Shown: positions 18,827 to 27,715 of the stretch, in pieces | Layout: the number at the start of each line of letters is the position of its first letter | How positions within the stretch are numbered: the stretch's first letter is position 1 | Origin: Dethiobacter sp. | GTDB lineage: Bacteria; Bacillota; Dethiobacteria; Dethiobacterales; Dethiobacteraceae | Reading direction: 5' to 3' | Length of the DNA: 40,098 nt | Assembly (NCBI GenBank): GCA_018333455.1 | Contig: JAGXTN010000056.1 | Coordinates: 1-40,098, forward strand | The notes under the pieces: generated by a model | Databases searched by the model: none | What the model was told of the DNA's origin: nothing | What the model saw: only the letters and a program-made list of their open reading frames with translations | Translations under genes and position numbers: made by a program

Positions 18827-20252
18827 CAGCATCCGCACCAAGCTGACCGTCACGTATATAGTTTTGATTCTGGCGGTTCTGTTGGTGACTTCGTTCTTTT
18901 TGCTGAACACTTTAGAACAATACTATATAAGTTATCAGTATTTAATCCTTGAGGCGGCAGCACACCCGGTGGCTAGGGAGGCTGTTGCCAACTTGCGGGA
19001 AGTGCCCAATGTGGTCACCCTTTCTAATGTGGCGGAAGAATACGGACGACAGTATCGCATTAGAGTGCTAATTACCGATCATCGTCAGCGAGTCCAGGGT
19101 GACTCGTTGCGTGTGGGGGGGCTGGTAGGAACTACGCTGGAACGGGCAGAAATAACTGCCGCCTTGGCCGGCGAGCAGGGTCGCAGCATTCAGTATTCCC
19201 ACGAGTCCAGGCAATGGGTTATGCAGGTGGCCGTACCCATCATCTTTGAGGAGTCGATTATCGGAGCGGTATTTATTGCCTCATCCCTCTCCGATGTTTA
19301 TGCCGTCCTGGATAATGTCCGTGAATTTCTCCTTTTGGCAACAGTTCTTTCCCTCTTGTTTGCCGGCTTGCTTGGAGTATATTTTGCCCATCATATTACG
19401 GTTCCCATCGAATCGCTGACTGCGGCAACAGAACAAATCGCTCGCGGCGATCTGACTCAACGTGTTTCTGTCCGGTCTAAGGATGAGATTGGCAGGCTGG
19501 CCGGCCAGTTTAACCATATGGCTGGCCGTCTGCAGGAAATGACTCGGCAACTGCGGGAATTTGTTTCTAATGCCTCCCATGAAATGAGAACGCCGCTAAC
19601 TTCGCTGAATATTTTGGTTAAATCGCTGCGAGAATATCCGCTGGAAGCTGAAGAGCGCGAAGATTTTTTGGCTGATATTGATCAGGAAGTGGAGAGGCTG
19701 ATCCACCTGGTAGAGAGCCTGCTAGATCTCACACGGCTTGACCGGTTAGGCGCTGAAGATACTATGAGCAGGACAGATATCGTTCCTACGGTTCGCAATA
19801 CGCTGGAGATGTTAAAAAAACGGGCAGAGGAAAAGAGCATAGCTTTGGAGTATTCCCTGCCGGAGTCGACAGAACCGGTATTTGCCGTGCTTCATCAGGT
19901 GAAACAGGTAGTCTTTAACTTGCTAGATAATGCGATTAAATATACGCCGGAAGGCGGGCATGTCCAAGTAGGGCTTTTTCAAGAACCGGAAAGGCTGTTG
20001 CTTAGCGTAACAGATAGCGGTATCGGTATTCCGCCGGAGCACAGGGAGAAAATTTTTGAGCGCTTTTACAGAGTGGATAAAGCTCGTTCCCGTGAACAAG
20101 GGGGGACAGGGCTGGGGTTGGCGATAGTTAAAGAAATCGTGACGCGCCACGGCGGTGAAATATTGGTAGAAGATAACGAAAACGGCTTGGGAACCACATT
20201 TATTGTAACCTGGCCCAGCGCAGTGGGAGTTGCCGCCGCCGGCGAATATTAA
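18819..20252 (+). CDS. Sensor histidine kinase (HAMP-HisKA-HATPase)
   Basis: The 477-residue kinase has a transmembrane segment at about 9-30, an extracytoplasmic sensor of about 130 residues, a second transmembrane segment at about 168-190, HAMP at 190-240, the phosphorylated histidine H254 in SNASHEMRTPL, and an ATPase domain with N box (FNLLDNAIKYTPEG), DSGIGIP and GGTGLGLAIVKEIV. The arrangement is like PhoR/ResE/WalK but without a PAS domain, so the signal is probably sensed outside the membrane. ATG at 18819 overlaps the regulator gene. Confidence 0.94.
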   Translation: MFNSIRTKLTVTYIVLILAVLLVTSFFLLNTLEQYYISYQYLILEAAAHPVAREAVANLREVPNVVTLSNVAEEYGRQYRIRVLITDHRQRVQGDSLRVGGLVGTTLERAEITAALAGEQGRSIQYSHESRQWVMQVAVPIIFEESIIGAVFIASSLSDVYAVLDNVREFLLLATVLSLLFAGLLGVYFAHHITVPIESLTAATEQIARGDLTQRVSVRSKDEIGRLAGQFNHMAGRLQEMTRQLREFVSNASHEMRTPLTSLNILVKSLREYPLEAEEREDFLADIDQEVERLIHLVESLLDLTRLDRLGAEDTMSRTDIVPTVRNTLEMLKKRAEEKSIALEYSLPESTEPVFAVLHQVKQVVFNLLDNAIKYTPEGGHVQVGLFQEPERLLLSVTDSGIGIPPEHREKIFERFYRVDKARSREQGGTGLGLAIVKEIVTRHGGEILVEDNENGLGTTFIVTWPSAVGVAAAGEY

Positions 20253-20301
20253 CAAGAATTAAAAGATATTTAACGAAAGCAACGTATTTAACCGCTATAA
20301 T
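20249..20301 (+). promoter_or_regulatory. PhoP-box-like repeats and -10 element ahead of the GerMN lipoprotein gene
   Basis: Hexamers TTAACA (20249-20254), TTAAAA (20259-20264), TTAACG (20270-20275) and TTAACC (20288-20293) lie in one orientation, the first three at 10-11 bp steps, ahead of TATAAT (20296-20301). No good -35 hexamer is present, as expected for a promoter that needs an OmpR-type activator. The first repeat overlaps the kinase stop codon. PhoP of Bacillus binds TT(A/C/T)ACA repeats with about 11-bp spacing (established knowledge); its use here is inference. Confidence 0.5.
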
Positions 20302-20330
20302 AGGAGTACTTGCTGTGGTGAGGTGGAGCT

Positions 20331-22397
20331 ATGCGAAAGAAGATTTTTTTGCGTTTGACAGGAGTCTTGTCTTTGTTGGCGCTGGCGTTGCTGTTATCTT
20401 CCTGCGGAGTGCAGCAAACGGCAACCAGTGACATCAGCCCCATTGAGCCCGTTGTGCCAGGTTTGGAGAACGGGGGCGCATATGCCGTACAGGGACGTTT
20501 TTCTGTTCGCAGTGGTAATGTGCAAATTCTGGCGCTTTCTGTAACAGCAGACGGTTCTTTGGCAGTTGTGGGAACTTCTTCCCGGTCGCTTTATCTGTTG
20601 GGAGAGGGCGGAGGGTTAATCTGGGAAAAAAATCTGACCTCTGACTTTTCGCAGGCGGTTATCGATCCGGAGGGACGATATTTAGCTGTAGGGACGGCAG
20701 GAGGCAAGTTGTTAGTTGTTAAACCGGATCAACCGCAATCGGCAACAGAGCATTACTTTGACGCGCCGGTGGGGATTCTGGACATCTCCCTTGACGGAGA
20801 GCGGATTTTGGTCGGACTTACGCCTGAAGATCAGCTGGCAGACGATGCTTTGCTCCTTTTGGACAGGCAGGGAAATAAGTTATGGCAGAAGAACTTTCCG
20901 GAAATTCTTGATGCTAAAATTGTTGGTAATGACAACCGGATTTTTGTAAACTGGCAAGAAGGCGGGGAGTCAGCCATTAGTGCTTACTCCGCAGATGGGG
21001 AAAACCTTTGGACTTTGCAGCAGCGCGAGCATATGGCTATTGATGAAAGCGGGAAAATATTGGTCAGCTCGCAAGGTAATGAAGTGCAGCGCTACAGCCA
21101 GACTGCCACAGCATTAGGCTCATACACAGCAATAGGGATAGTCAACCGGGTGATCATGGCTGAAACAGGAGCTTTCTTTGGCGTTCTTGCCACGGATGAA
21201 GCAACCCGAATTCAAGAGCTGCTCTACTTTGATGCTGACGGCAATAAATTGTGGAGTAAGCGACTGCCTAATGAGTCTGATGTTCTGCTCTCAGCCGATG
21301 GACAGCGGATTATTGTCGCTTCTTGGCGCCAGTATCGGGATGATGCCACCCAAGTAGTTATTTATAACAAGTGGGGGCAACAGGTCAATCTATTGGATGT
21401 GGCTGGCAGGGCGCAGAAAATGGCGTTGGCTGACAGAGGCGACACTTTGGTTCTGGGACTTGAAGAGGGCAGTATCTATTTCTTAAATATTGCGGAGGCA
21501 AAAAATAGACAGCTTAATGAAACTGGGCAGCGAGGCTTGTTGCAATATTACACTCCGGTTAGCTTCGAGATTCCGACGGGCGAAAGCATGTTCACCCTGT
21601 TTTTTTATGATAGTAGGACAGAACGCTTGATCCCGGTCACAAGGCGTATTAAACGCCCACAGTCTGTCCTTCGCGCGAGCATCGAGGAGCTGGTCAGGGG
21701 TCCATTGCAAGGCAGCAACTTAAACCGGACTATCCCTAAAAATGTTGAAATTCAAGCAGCTCAAAGCAATGGCATAGTTCAGCTTAATTTGCCTGCCTCG
21801 CTAGATGAAATGAGTGGGAGTACTTTTTTGAGTGGAATCCTAGACTCCCTGCTGCTTACCGTAAGCCAGTTTCCCACAGTAAGACAAATTGAGTTTACTG
21901 TGAACGGTGAAAGAAGGGCCACCTTTGGTCAGGAAGGTCTAAATATTGGCGAAGCATTTACACCAATGCGTTTCGGTCACAGGCCGGGTGAGCGCCTGGT
22001 TTTCCTGCCCAGCCGTTCTGAATCGCGCTACTATCTGCGGCCAGAATCGATTTCAGGCGTTACCTTGCAAGATGAGGCGCTGATTGAAAATTTAGTGCGG
22101 TATATATTAACACAGAGTTCAGAGCTTTACACACTAAGTCTTGCGGCTGTACGCATTAAAAATGAGACTGTTCATCTTGACTTTACCGACTCTCTCAATA
22201 GTTTACTGTCATACAACATGGAGGCGGCGGCCAGAGCCGCCATGCTGCGGGATGCCCTAGCATTAACTATTTTGGAGAATGCCCCCTATGCCAATATTAA
22301 CATTACTGTAGAGGGCACGCCTCCCGAGCAGCCCGAACATTTTTTGCCTTGGCAAATCACTGTTTCGCGTCCCTATTTTCTGAATTTGGAGGAATGA
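20331..22397 (+). CDS. Lipoprotein with beta-propeller-like region and two GerMN domains
   Basis: The 688-residue protein starts with a lipoprotein signal; the lipobox LLSSCG places the lipidated cysteine at about residue 25. Residues 50-400 contain repeated blade-like strands (LAVVGTSSRSLYLLGEGG, ILDISLDGERILVGL), resembling a PQQ/WD propeller. Two GerMN modules follow at about 415-540 (VLRASIEELVRGP) and 560-680. GerM and related proteins act in spore envelope formation or germination and in cell-wall processes. The gene directly follows the two-component system and may be its target and partner. Confidence 0.85.
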   Translation: MRKKIFLRLTGVLSLLALALLLSSCGVQQTATSDISPIEPVVPGLENGGAYAVQGRFSVRSGNVQILALSVTADGSLAVVGTSSRSLYLLGEGGGLIWEKNLTSDFSQAVIDPEGRYLAVGTAGGKLLVVKPDQPQSATEHYFDAPVGILDISLDGERILVGLTPEDQLADDALLLLDRQGNKLWQKNFPEILDAKIVGNDNRIFVNWQEGGESAISAYSADGENLWTLQQREHMAIDESGKILVSSQGNEVQRYSQTATALGSYTAIGIVNRVIMAETGAFFGVLATDEATRIQELLYFDADGNKLWSKRLPNESDVLLSADGQRIIVASWRQYRDDATQVVIYNKWGQQVNLLDVAGRAQKMALADRGDTLVLGLEEGSIYFLNIAEAKNRQLNETGQRGLLQYYTPVSFEIPTGESMFTLFFYDSRTERLIPVTRRIKRPQSVLRASIEELVRGPLQGSNLNRTIPKNVEIQAAQSNGIVQLNLPASLDEMSGSTFLSGILDSLLLTVSQFPTVRQIEFTVNGERRATFGQEGLNIGEAFTPMRFGHRPGERLVFLPSRSESRYYLRPESISGVTLQDEALIENLVRYILTQSSELYTLSLAAVRIKNETVHLDFTDSLNSLLSYNMEAAARAAMLRDALALTILENAPYANINITVEGTPPEQPEHFLPWQITVSRPYFLNLEE

Positions 22398-22401
22398 TTA
22401 A

Positions 22402-22425
22402 GCGGCCTGCTTGCAGGCCGCTTTT
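22402..22425 (+). terminator. Intrinsic terminator of the GerMN lipoprotein transcript
   Basis: GCGGCCTGC (22402-22410) and GCAGGCCGC (22413-22421) form a perfect 9-bp stem with a TT loop, followed by TTTT. It begins 4 bp after the stop codon. The loop and right arm also supply the -35 region of the next promoter. Confidence 0.9.
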
Positions 22426-22439
22426 TATTTCTGTATAAT
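22411..22439 (+). promoter_or_regulatory. argS promoter, overlapping the upstream terminator
   Basis: TTGCAG (22411-22416) lies in the loop and right arm of the terminator hairpin. TATAAT (22434-22439) follows with exact 17-bp spacing. The argS start is 46 bp downstream. No T-box leader fits in this space. Confidence 0.65.
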
Positions 22440-22485
22440 GAGGGAAAAGCAAGGCGATAAGGTAAAAAGAAAGAGGTTTTTTTTT

Positions 22486-24180
22486 ATGCAGATGTTCCGG
22501 AACGAAATTTGCAACTTACTATCAGGCTTTGTGCCAATCGATAGTCAGCAAATTATGGCCGATTTGGAAACGCCGCCTACTGCGGAGATGGGTGATTTTG
22601 CTTTCCCATGTTTTAAATTGGCTAAAGAAATGCGCAACTCGCCAGTAAAGATTGCGTCAGAACTGGCTGAAAGACTGCCTGTGAGTGATTTATTTGCTTG
22701 CATTGAAGCCCGTGGTCCCTATATTAACTTCTTCTGTAATCGACAGAAGCTGGCTTTAGTCACTGTTCATGCGGTGCTTGAGCAGCAAGAAGAGTACGGC
22801 AAGCTGCAAGTTGGCCAAGGGAAAACTATTGTCATCGATTTTTCAGCCCCCAATATCGCCAAGCCATTTGGCATAGGACATCTTCGCTCCACAGTCATCG
22901 GCCACTCCCTTTACCAGATCTACTTGGCATTAGGTTATCAATGTGTGGGCATTAATCACCTGGGAGACTGGGGTACGCAGTTTGGCAAGTTGATTGTTGC
23001 CTATCTGAAATGGGGTGATGATGCCCGGCTGGAGGAAGACCCGATTACATATCTTTACGAGTTGTATGTTCGCTTCCATCGGGAGGAGGAAGCAGAGCCG
23101 GTATTGGCAGAAGAAGCTCGCTCCTGGTTTAAAAGGTTGGAAGACGGAGATGAAAGTGCCCGCCTGCTTTGGCAGCGCTTCCGAGAGTTAAGCTTGGCGG
23201 AATTTAAGCGAATTTATAATCTCTTGGGCGTTCGCTTTGACTCTTACCAAGGGGAAAGTTTTTATAACGAGCTGCTGGCTGACACCATCAGTCAAGTGGA
23301 AGAGCAGGGGCTGACCGAAATATCGGCAGGCGCGTTGATTGTCAGCCTGGAAGAGCAGGGGATGCCGCCGTGTCTGTTGCGTAAGCAGGATGGTGCCACA
23401 TTATACGCCACAAGAGATTTGTGTGCTGCAATCTATCGTTATCAGACTTATGGGTTTGAGAAGATGCTTTATGTGGTGGGGGCGGATCAGACGCTTCATT
23501 TTCAGCAGGTCTTTAGTGTTCTCAAAAAAATGGGTTATGCCTGGGCTGAGCGTTGTGTCCATGTGCCCTTTGGTTTGATTGGTTTTAAGGAAGGGAAGAT
23601 GTCTACCCGGCAGGGCACACTGGTTTTCCTGGAAGATGTGTTAGACAGGGCAACGGAGCTGGCTCTCCAAATTATCCAAGAGAAAAACGCAGGTTTGGAA
23701 AATAAAGCTGAAGTTGCCCGGCAAGTGGGAATCGGCGCCGTTATTTTTGGCGATTTAAGCAATGACCGGGTCAAGAATATTGAGTTTGACTGGGAAAAGG
23801 TGTTGGATTTTACCGGGGAAACGGCTCCTTATGTTCAATATGCTCACGCCCGGATCTGCAGTATTCTGCGGAAAGCGGAGGACTGGCCCGGCCGATATGA
23901 TGCGACGCTTTTAGGCACAGATGAAGAGCAGGCGGTTGTACGAACGTTGGCTCGTTTTTCTGATGCTATTGTCCGCGCTGCTGAAATAGACAAGCCATCG
24001 GTCATAGCCCGGTATCTGGTAGATCTGGCAGCCGAGTTTAACAAGTTTTATCACCAGTGCCCTGTGTTGCACGCCGAGGAGAAGCTTCGTAACGCCCGTC
24101 TGGCTTTGATAGATGCGGTGCGGCAAGTCCTGCTAAACGGATTGGCACTGTTAGGCATTGCAGCGCCACAGGAAATGTAG
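22486..24180 (+). CDS. argS: Arginyl-tRNA synthetase
   Basis: The 564-residue class I synthetase charges tRNA-Arg. The Add1-type N-terminal domain is followed by the signature APNIAKPFGIGHLRSTVIG (HIGH equivalent GIGHLRS at about 130), GDWGTQFG, and the KMSTRQGT (KMSK equivalent) near residue 370. The C-terminal anticodon-binding domain ends normally. The start is placed at ATG 22486, after AAAGAGG; a second ATG at 22492 is also possible. An upstream in-frame TTG at 22411 would overlap the terminator and promoter and is rejected. Confidence 0.95.
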   Translation: MQMFRNEICNLLSGFVPIDSQQIMADLETPPTAEMGDFAFPCFKLAKEMRNSPVKIASELAERLPVSDLFACIEARGPYINFFCNRQKLALVTVHAVLEQQEEYGKLQVGQGKTIVIDFSAPNIAKPFGIGHLRSTVIGHSLYQIYLALGYQCVGINHLGDWGTQFGKLIVAYLKWGDDARLEEDPITYLYELYVRFHREEEAEPVLAEEARSWFKRLEDGDESARLLWQRFRELSLAEFKRIYNLLGVRFDSYQGESFYNELLADTISQVEEQGLTEISAGALIVSLEEQGMPPCLLRKQDGATLYATRDLCAAIYRYQTYGFEKMLYVVGADQTLHFQQVFSVLKKMGYAWAERCVHVPFGLIGFKEGKMSTRQGTLVFLEDVLDRATELALQIIQEKNAGLENKAEVARQVGIGAVIFGDLSNDRVKNIEFDWEKVLDFTGETAPYVQYAHARICSILRKAEDWPGRYDATLLGTDEEQAVVRTLARFSDAIVRAAEIDKPSVIARYLVDLAAEFNKFYHQCPVLHAEEKLRNARLALIDAVRQVLLNGLALLGIAAPQEM

Positions 24181-24253
24181 CGCCGATACTTAACGGCAGC
24201 AATGCGGACTGCTAGAGTTCAGCTAGGATGAAAGAGCCGCACCAGCGTTACTA

Positions 24254-24814
24254 TCAGCGTAGCGCCGCAAACATGAAGACTATACCAAAGGCAATAAACA
24301 GCAGAGCGCTAGCTACTTTAATGGTGGCGGCAGGCAGACGAGCCAGAAAACGTGAACCAAGATATACTGCCGCGCCGTGATTCACCAGTTGTCCGGCCAT
24401 CGCGCCAAAAAAAACGGCGACCGGAGCATGATACGCGGCAGTGAGCGCAATGCTGGCAAGCTGTGTTTTGTCACCCAGCTCCGCTAGGAACACCAGGGCG
24501 AAAGTTTGGATTGCCGCGCCACGCTTGGGAGGCACTAGCTTTCCTTCCGGAGAGTCCTGTTTAAAGTAAAGATAGAGTCCTGCCAAGAGAAAAAAGACAC
24601 CACTACCGAGTAAGGTGGCTTGCACAGGCAAGTAGGTCGCTAAAAATTCACCGAGAACTACCGCTATGCCCGTAATCACAGCCAGTGCCCCCAATGCCCC
24701 GACTAAGACCTGGCGCGGCGGGTAACGAGTAGCCATAGCCAGCGTCACAAGTTGGGTTTTATCACCCATTTCCGCTAAAAGAACGGCAAGAAAGGCAATA
24801 AAAAAAACAGCCAT
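24254..24814 (-). CDS. Gdt1/TMEM165 (UPF0016) family cation exporter
   Basis: The 186-residue membrane protein has six predicted helices as two repeats, each with the family signature: LLAEMGDKTQL near residue 12 and FLAELGDKTQL near 105. The acidic E-x-G-D-K-T motifs form the cation site. Bacterial members export Mn2+ (MneA type) or move Ca2+. The start is ATG 24814, preceded by GGAG; an in-frame ATG at 24829 contains that ribosome site. It lies convergent to argS and divergent from serS. No manganese (yybP-ykoY) riboswitch fits in the 86-bp divergent gap. Confidence 0.9.
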   Translation of the reverse strand: MAVFFIAFLAVLLAEMGDKTQLVTLAMATRYPPRQVLVGALGALAVITGIAVVLGEFLATYLPVQATLLGSGVFFLLAGLYLYFKQDSPEGKLVPPKRGAAIQTFALVFLAELGDKTQLASIALTAAYHAPVAVFFGAMAGQLVNHGAAVYLGSRFLARLPAATIKVASALLFIAFGIVFMFAALR

Positions 24815-24900
24815 AGAATCACGCTCCATTCAGATAAAATAAGAAGACACAGCCGTTACCGCTAATTCCCGATCGTATTTTCGAAAGGAGGAATGCTTAA

Positions 24901-26199
24901 ATGCTGGAATTGAAATTTGTCAGAGAGAATTTGGATGTGGTGCGCAAAGCGTTGCTCGACAAAGGTGAAGAGGCAGCTATTGATCGGTTTACCCTGACCG
25001 ATGAGAAGCGTCGGAAGTTCTTAAAGGAAGTGGAACAATTAAAAATGCGCCGCAATACTGCTTCAGAGCAGGTGGCACAAATGAAGCGTACTAAGGAAGA
25101 TGCCAGCCTACTGATTGAGGAGATGCGTATCGTTTCCCAGTATATCAAAGAAATGGATCAGCAACTACGGGAAGTGGAAGCGCAGTTAGAAGAAATTTTG
25201 CTGACGCTGCCTAATATTCCTGATGCGGCTGTGCCGATAGGGCAAAGTGAAGCAGAAAATTTGGTAGTCAGGCAGGTGGGAGAACCGAAAAAGTTTTCCT
25301 TCGAGCCTAAAGCTCATTGGGAGATTGCTACCGATCTAGATATTATCGACTTTGAGCGAGCCGGGAAGGTAACAGGAGCGAGGTTTGCTTTTTATAAAGG
25401 GCTGGGAGCCCAGCTAGAACGAGCTCTAATTAACTTTATGCTGGATTTGCATACTGTAGAAAACGGTTACACAGAAATCTTTCCTCCTTTTCTTGCCCAT
25501 AGAAACAGTATGGTGGGCACCGGTCAACTGCCTAAGTTTGAGGAAGATGCTTTCCGGGTAGCTAACACCGAATATTTTCTTATTCCAACTGCGGAAGTGC
25601 CGGTGACAAATTTACACAGAGATGAAATTCTGGCGGAAGATGAGCTGACTAAGTGTTATGTGGCTTACAGCGCCTGTTTTCGTGCCGAAGCCGGCGCCCA
25701 TGGCCGAGATACCCGCGGCTTAATTCGTCAGCACCAGTTTAATAAAGTAGAGCTGGTGAAATTTGCTCGGCCGGAAGATTCTCTGCAGGAGTTGGAGAGT
25801 CTGACAAACCATGCTGAGGAAGTGCTGAAACGGCTGGGGCTGCCTTACAGAATCATGCTGATGTGTACCGCGGAATTAGGCTTTGCGGCAGCTAAAAAGT
25901 ATGATATTGAAGTTTGGTTACCTGCTTTTAATACTTATCGAGAAATATCTTCTTGCAGTAATTTCGGCGATTTTCAGGCGCGCCGAGCGGGGATTCGTTT
26001 CCGGCGAAACCAAGGCGGAAAAACAGAGTTTGTCCATACGTTAAACGGCTCGGGTCTCGCGGTCGGCCGCACGGTGGCTGCCATTCTGGAGAACTGTCAG
26101 CAGGCAGACGGCTCGGTGCTAATCCCAGCCGCGCTTCATCCTTATTTGCCCAGATTAAAGAACGGTAGAATAAGTAAAGAAGACTGGAAGCAGAGTTGA
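24901..26199 (+). CDS. serS: Seryl-tRNA synthetase
   Basis: The 432-residue class II synthetase has an N-terminal long coiled-coil arm (about 30-100) and then motif 1, motif 2 ([21 protein letters not shown]) and motif 3 ([16 protein letters not shown]). TAEVPVTN and [15 protein letters not shown] mark the serine-binding pocket. Length is normal. ATG at 24901 follows GAAAGGAGG. The 86-bp upstream gap is too short for a T-box. Confidence 0.96.
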   Translation: MLELKFVRENLDVVRKALLDKGEEAAIDRFTLTDEKRRKFLKEVEQLKMRRNTASEQVAQMKRTKEDASLLIEEMRIVSQYIKEMDQQLREVEAQLEEILLTLPNIPDAAVPIGQSEAENLVVRQVGEPKKFSFEPKAHWEIATDLDIIDFERAGKVTGARFAFYKGLGAQLERALINFMLDLHTVENGYTEIFPPFLAHRNSMVGTGQLPKFEEDAFRVANTEYFLIPTAEVPVTNLHRDEILAEDELTKCYVAYSACFRAEAGAHGRDTRGLIRQHQFNKVELVKFARPEDSLQELESLTNHAEEVLKRLGLPYRIMLMCTAELGFAAAKKYDIEVWLPAFNTYREISSCSNFGDFQARRAGIRFRRNQGGKTEFVHTLNGSGLAVGRTVAAILENCQQADGSVLIPAALHPYLPRLKNGRISKEDWKQS

Positions 26200-26264
26200 T
26201 CTAGCCCTAAAGAAAGCCGGATTTGTTAAAGGTTGAGGATTCGACAGAGAAAGAGGCGGAATGT

Positions 26265-27287
26265 GTGACAGAAAGCGGCTTGAAAACAGAATTGTTTAAT
26301 TATCACCTCCCTTTGGAGCTGATCGCCCAGCATCCGGTGGAGCCGCGAGACAGCTCTCGTCTGCTGGTGCTGGATCGCCAACAGCGGCAGGTAATTGAAA
26401 CCGGCTTTACAGCAGTGTTAAACTGGCTGGAAGAGGGTGATGTCTTAGTCATTAATGACACTAAAGTAATGAAGGCCAGGCTTTTTGGCAGGAAACCCAC
26501 AGGTGGCAAAGTAGAAATTTTTCTTTTACATTCTTTAGGTGATGGTGATTGGGATGCGCTATTAAAACCTTATCCGCAGGGCAGGATCGTCTTGCTCGGG
26601 GATGAGCTGGAGATTCATGTGCGGGAAAAAACGGAGCGCGGCACTTTTGTGGTGCGCTTTCCCTGCCCCGAGGCGGCCATGACGGCCATGGAAAAATGGG
26701 GCGAGACGCCATTGCCACCGTATATTAAAGAGCCGCTCGCTAATCCGGAGCGATATCAGACCATTTTAGCCAGAGAGCATGGTTCAACCGCTGCTCCCAC
26801 GGCGGCGCTGCACTTTACACCTAATTTGCTCCAAGCGGTTAGAGATAAAGGGGTGCAGATCGTTAACTTTACCTTGCACATGGGAATAGGAAGCTTTCGG
26901 CCGATTAAAGCCGAATTTGTGGCTGAGCATAATTTATCAGCAGAGTTTTACCATTTACCGTCGGAAACGGTGGCTGCAATCCAGGAAGCAAAAGCGCGAG
27001 GCAGCAGGGTGGTGGCATGTGGCACAGACGCTGTGCGTGCCTTGGAGAGTGCTGCAATAACAGGGGAATTTAAACCAAGTTCCGGGTGGACAAACCTGTT
27101 TATTGTCCCAGGCTATCGTTTTAGAGTAACAGACCGAATTATTACTAATCTGCATCTTCCCCGGTCTTCCCATATGGTTCTAATCTCAGCCTTTGCTTCT
27201 CAGGAGCTGGTTATGCAGGCTTACACCTATGCCGTCAGGGAAAAATTCCGCTTTCTCAGTTTTGGCGACGCCACACTGCTTATTTAG
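26265..27287 (+). CDS. queA: S-adenosylmethionine:tRNA ribosyltransferase-isomerase
   Basis: The enzyme transfers the ribosyl moiety of SAM to preQ1 in tRNA, forming epoxyqueuosine. LFNYHLPLELIAQHPVEPRD near the N-terminus, VINDTKVMKARLFG, AAPTAALHFTP and HMGIGSFRPI are family motifs. The start is set at GTG 26265 after AGAGGCGGA, giving 340 residues, the usual length. TTG at 26280 is a plausible alternative, and the TTG at 26223 would add about 14 non-conserved residues. No tgt was found nearby. Confidence 0.93.
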   Translation: MTESGLKTELFNYHLPLELIAQHPVEPRDSSRLLVLDRQQRQVIETGFTAVLNWLEEGDVLVINDTKVMKARLFGRKPTGGKVEIFLLHSLGDGDWDALLKPYPQGRIVLLGDELEIHVREKTERGTFVVRFPCPEAAMTAMEKWGETPLPPYIKEPLANPERYQTILAREHGSTAAPTAALHFTPNLLQAVRDKGVQIVNFTLHMGIGSFRPIKAEFVAEHNLSAEFYHLPSETVAAIQEAKARGSRVVACGTDAVRALESAAITGEFKPSSGWTNLFIVPGYRFRVTDRIITNLHLPRSSHMVLISAFASQELVMQAYTYAVREKFRFLSFGDATLLI

Positions 27288-27298
27288 GAGGGATTGCT

Positions 27299-27715
27299 TT
27301 GCCCGGCAAAATTTTGCAGGCTAAAGGAATGAGCCGTTGTATCGCGTGCTATTCATGCATGTTGGCCTGTGCCCGCATGGTTTACAAAAGCTTCAGCCCC
27401 CGATATAGCGCCATTCAGATTCGGACTAGAGGGGGAATACAGTCTAGGTTGGCGGCGGATATCTGCCGCGGCTGCCTAGATGCGCCCTGTGCCACTGCCT
27501 GCACAGCCGAAGCAATCCTTCCTCGGGCAGGCGGCGGCGTTAAGTTTAACCGCAAAAAATGTGTTGGTTGCGGTGTCTGTGCGCAAAAATGTGTTGTGCA
27601 GGTTATTTATTTTGACGAACAGGCCTGCCGGCCTGTGATTTGTATCCAGTGTGGAATCTGTACTGGCTTTTGTCCCCATGACGTGCTTTCCATGGAGGTG
27701 CGGCAAAATGCTTGA
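27299..27715 (+). CDS. Polyferredoxin-type 4Fe-4S protein (four cluster motifs)
   Basis: TTG at 27299 follows AGGAGGG and gives 138 residues. Cysteine groups are CIACYSCMLAC (14-24), CRGCLDAPCATAC (about 60-72), CVGCGVCAQKC (about 89-99) and CIQCGICTGFC (about 116-126), enough for four [4Fe-4S] clusters as in HycB/DmsB-like electron-transfer subunits. It overlaps the AOR gene by 8 bp, so it is the likely electron acceptor or conduit of that enzyme. Confidence 0.9.
   Translation: MPGKILQAKGMSRCIACYSCMLACARMVYKSFSPRYSAIQIRTRGGIQSRLAADICRGCLDAPCATACTAEAILPRAGGGVKFNRKKCVGCGVCAQKCVVQVIYFDEQACRPVICIQCGICTGFCPHDVLSMEVRQNA

Noticed and set aside
24815-24900. A manganese riboswitch (yybP-ykoY) or a T-box between the Gdt1 gene and serS.
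   Set aside because: The 86-bp divergent gap is too short, and no conserved riboswitch or T-box sequence is present.
27651-27707. Longer AOR start at 27651.
   Set aside because: These 19 codons read the ferredoxin's fourth cluster region in another frame. ATG 27708 has the ribosome binding site and the family N-terminus.
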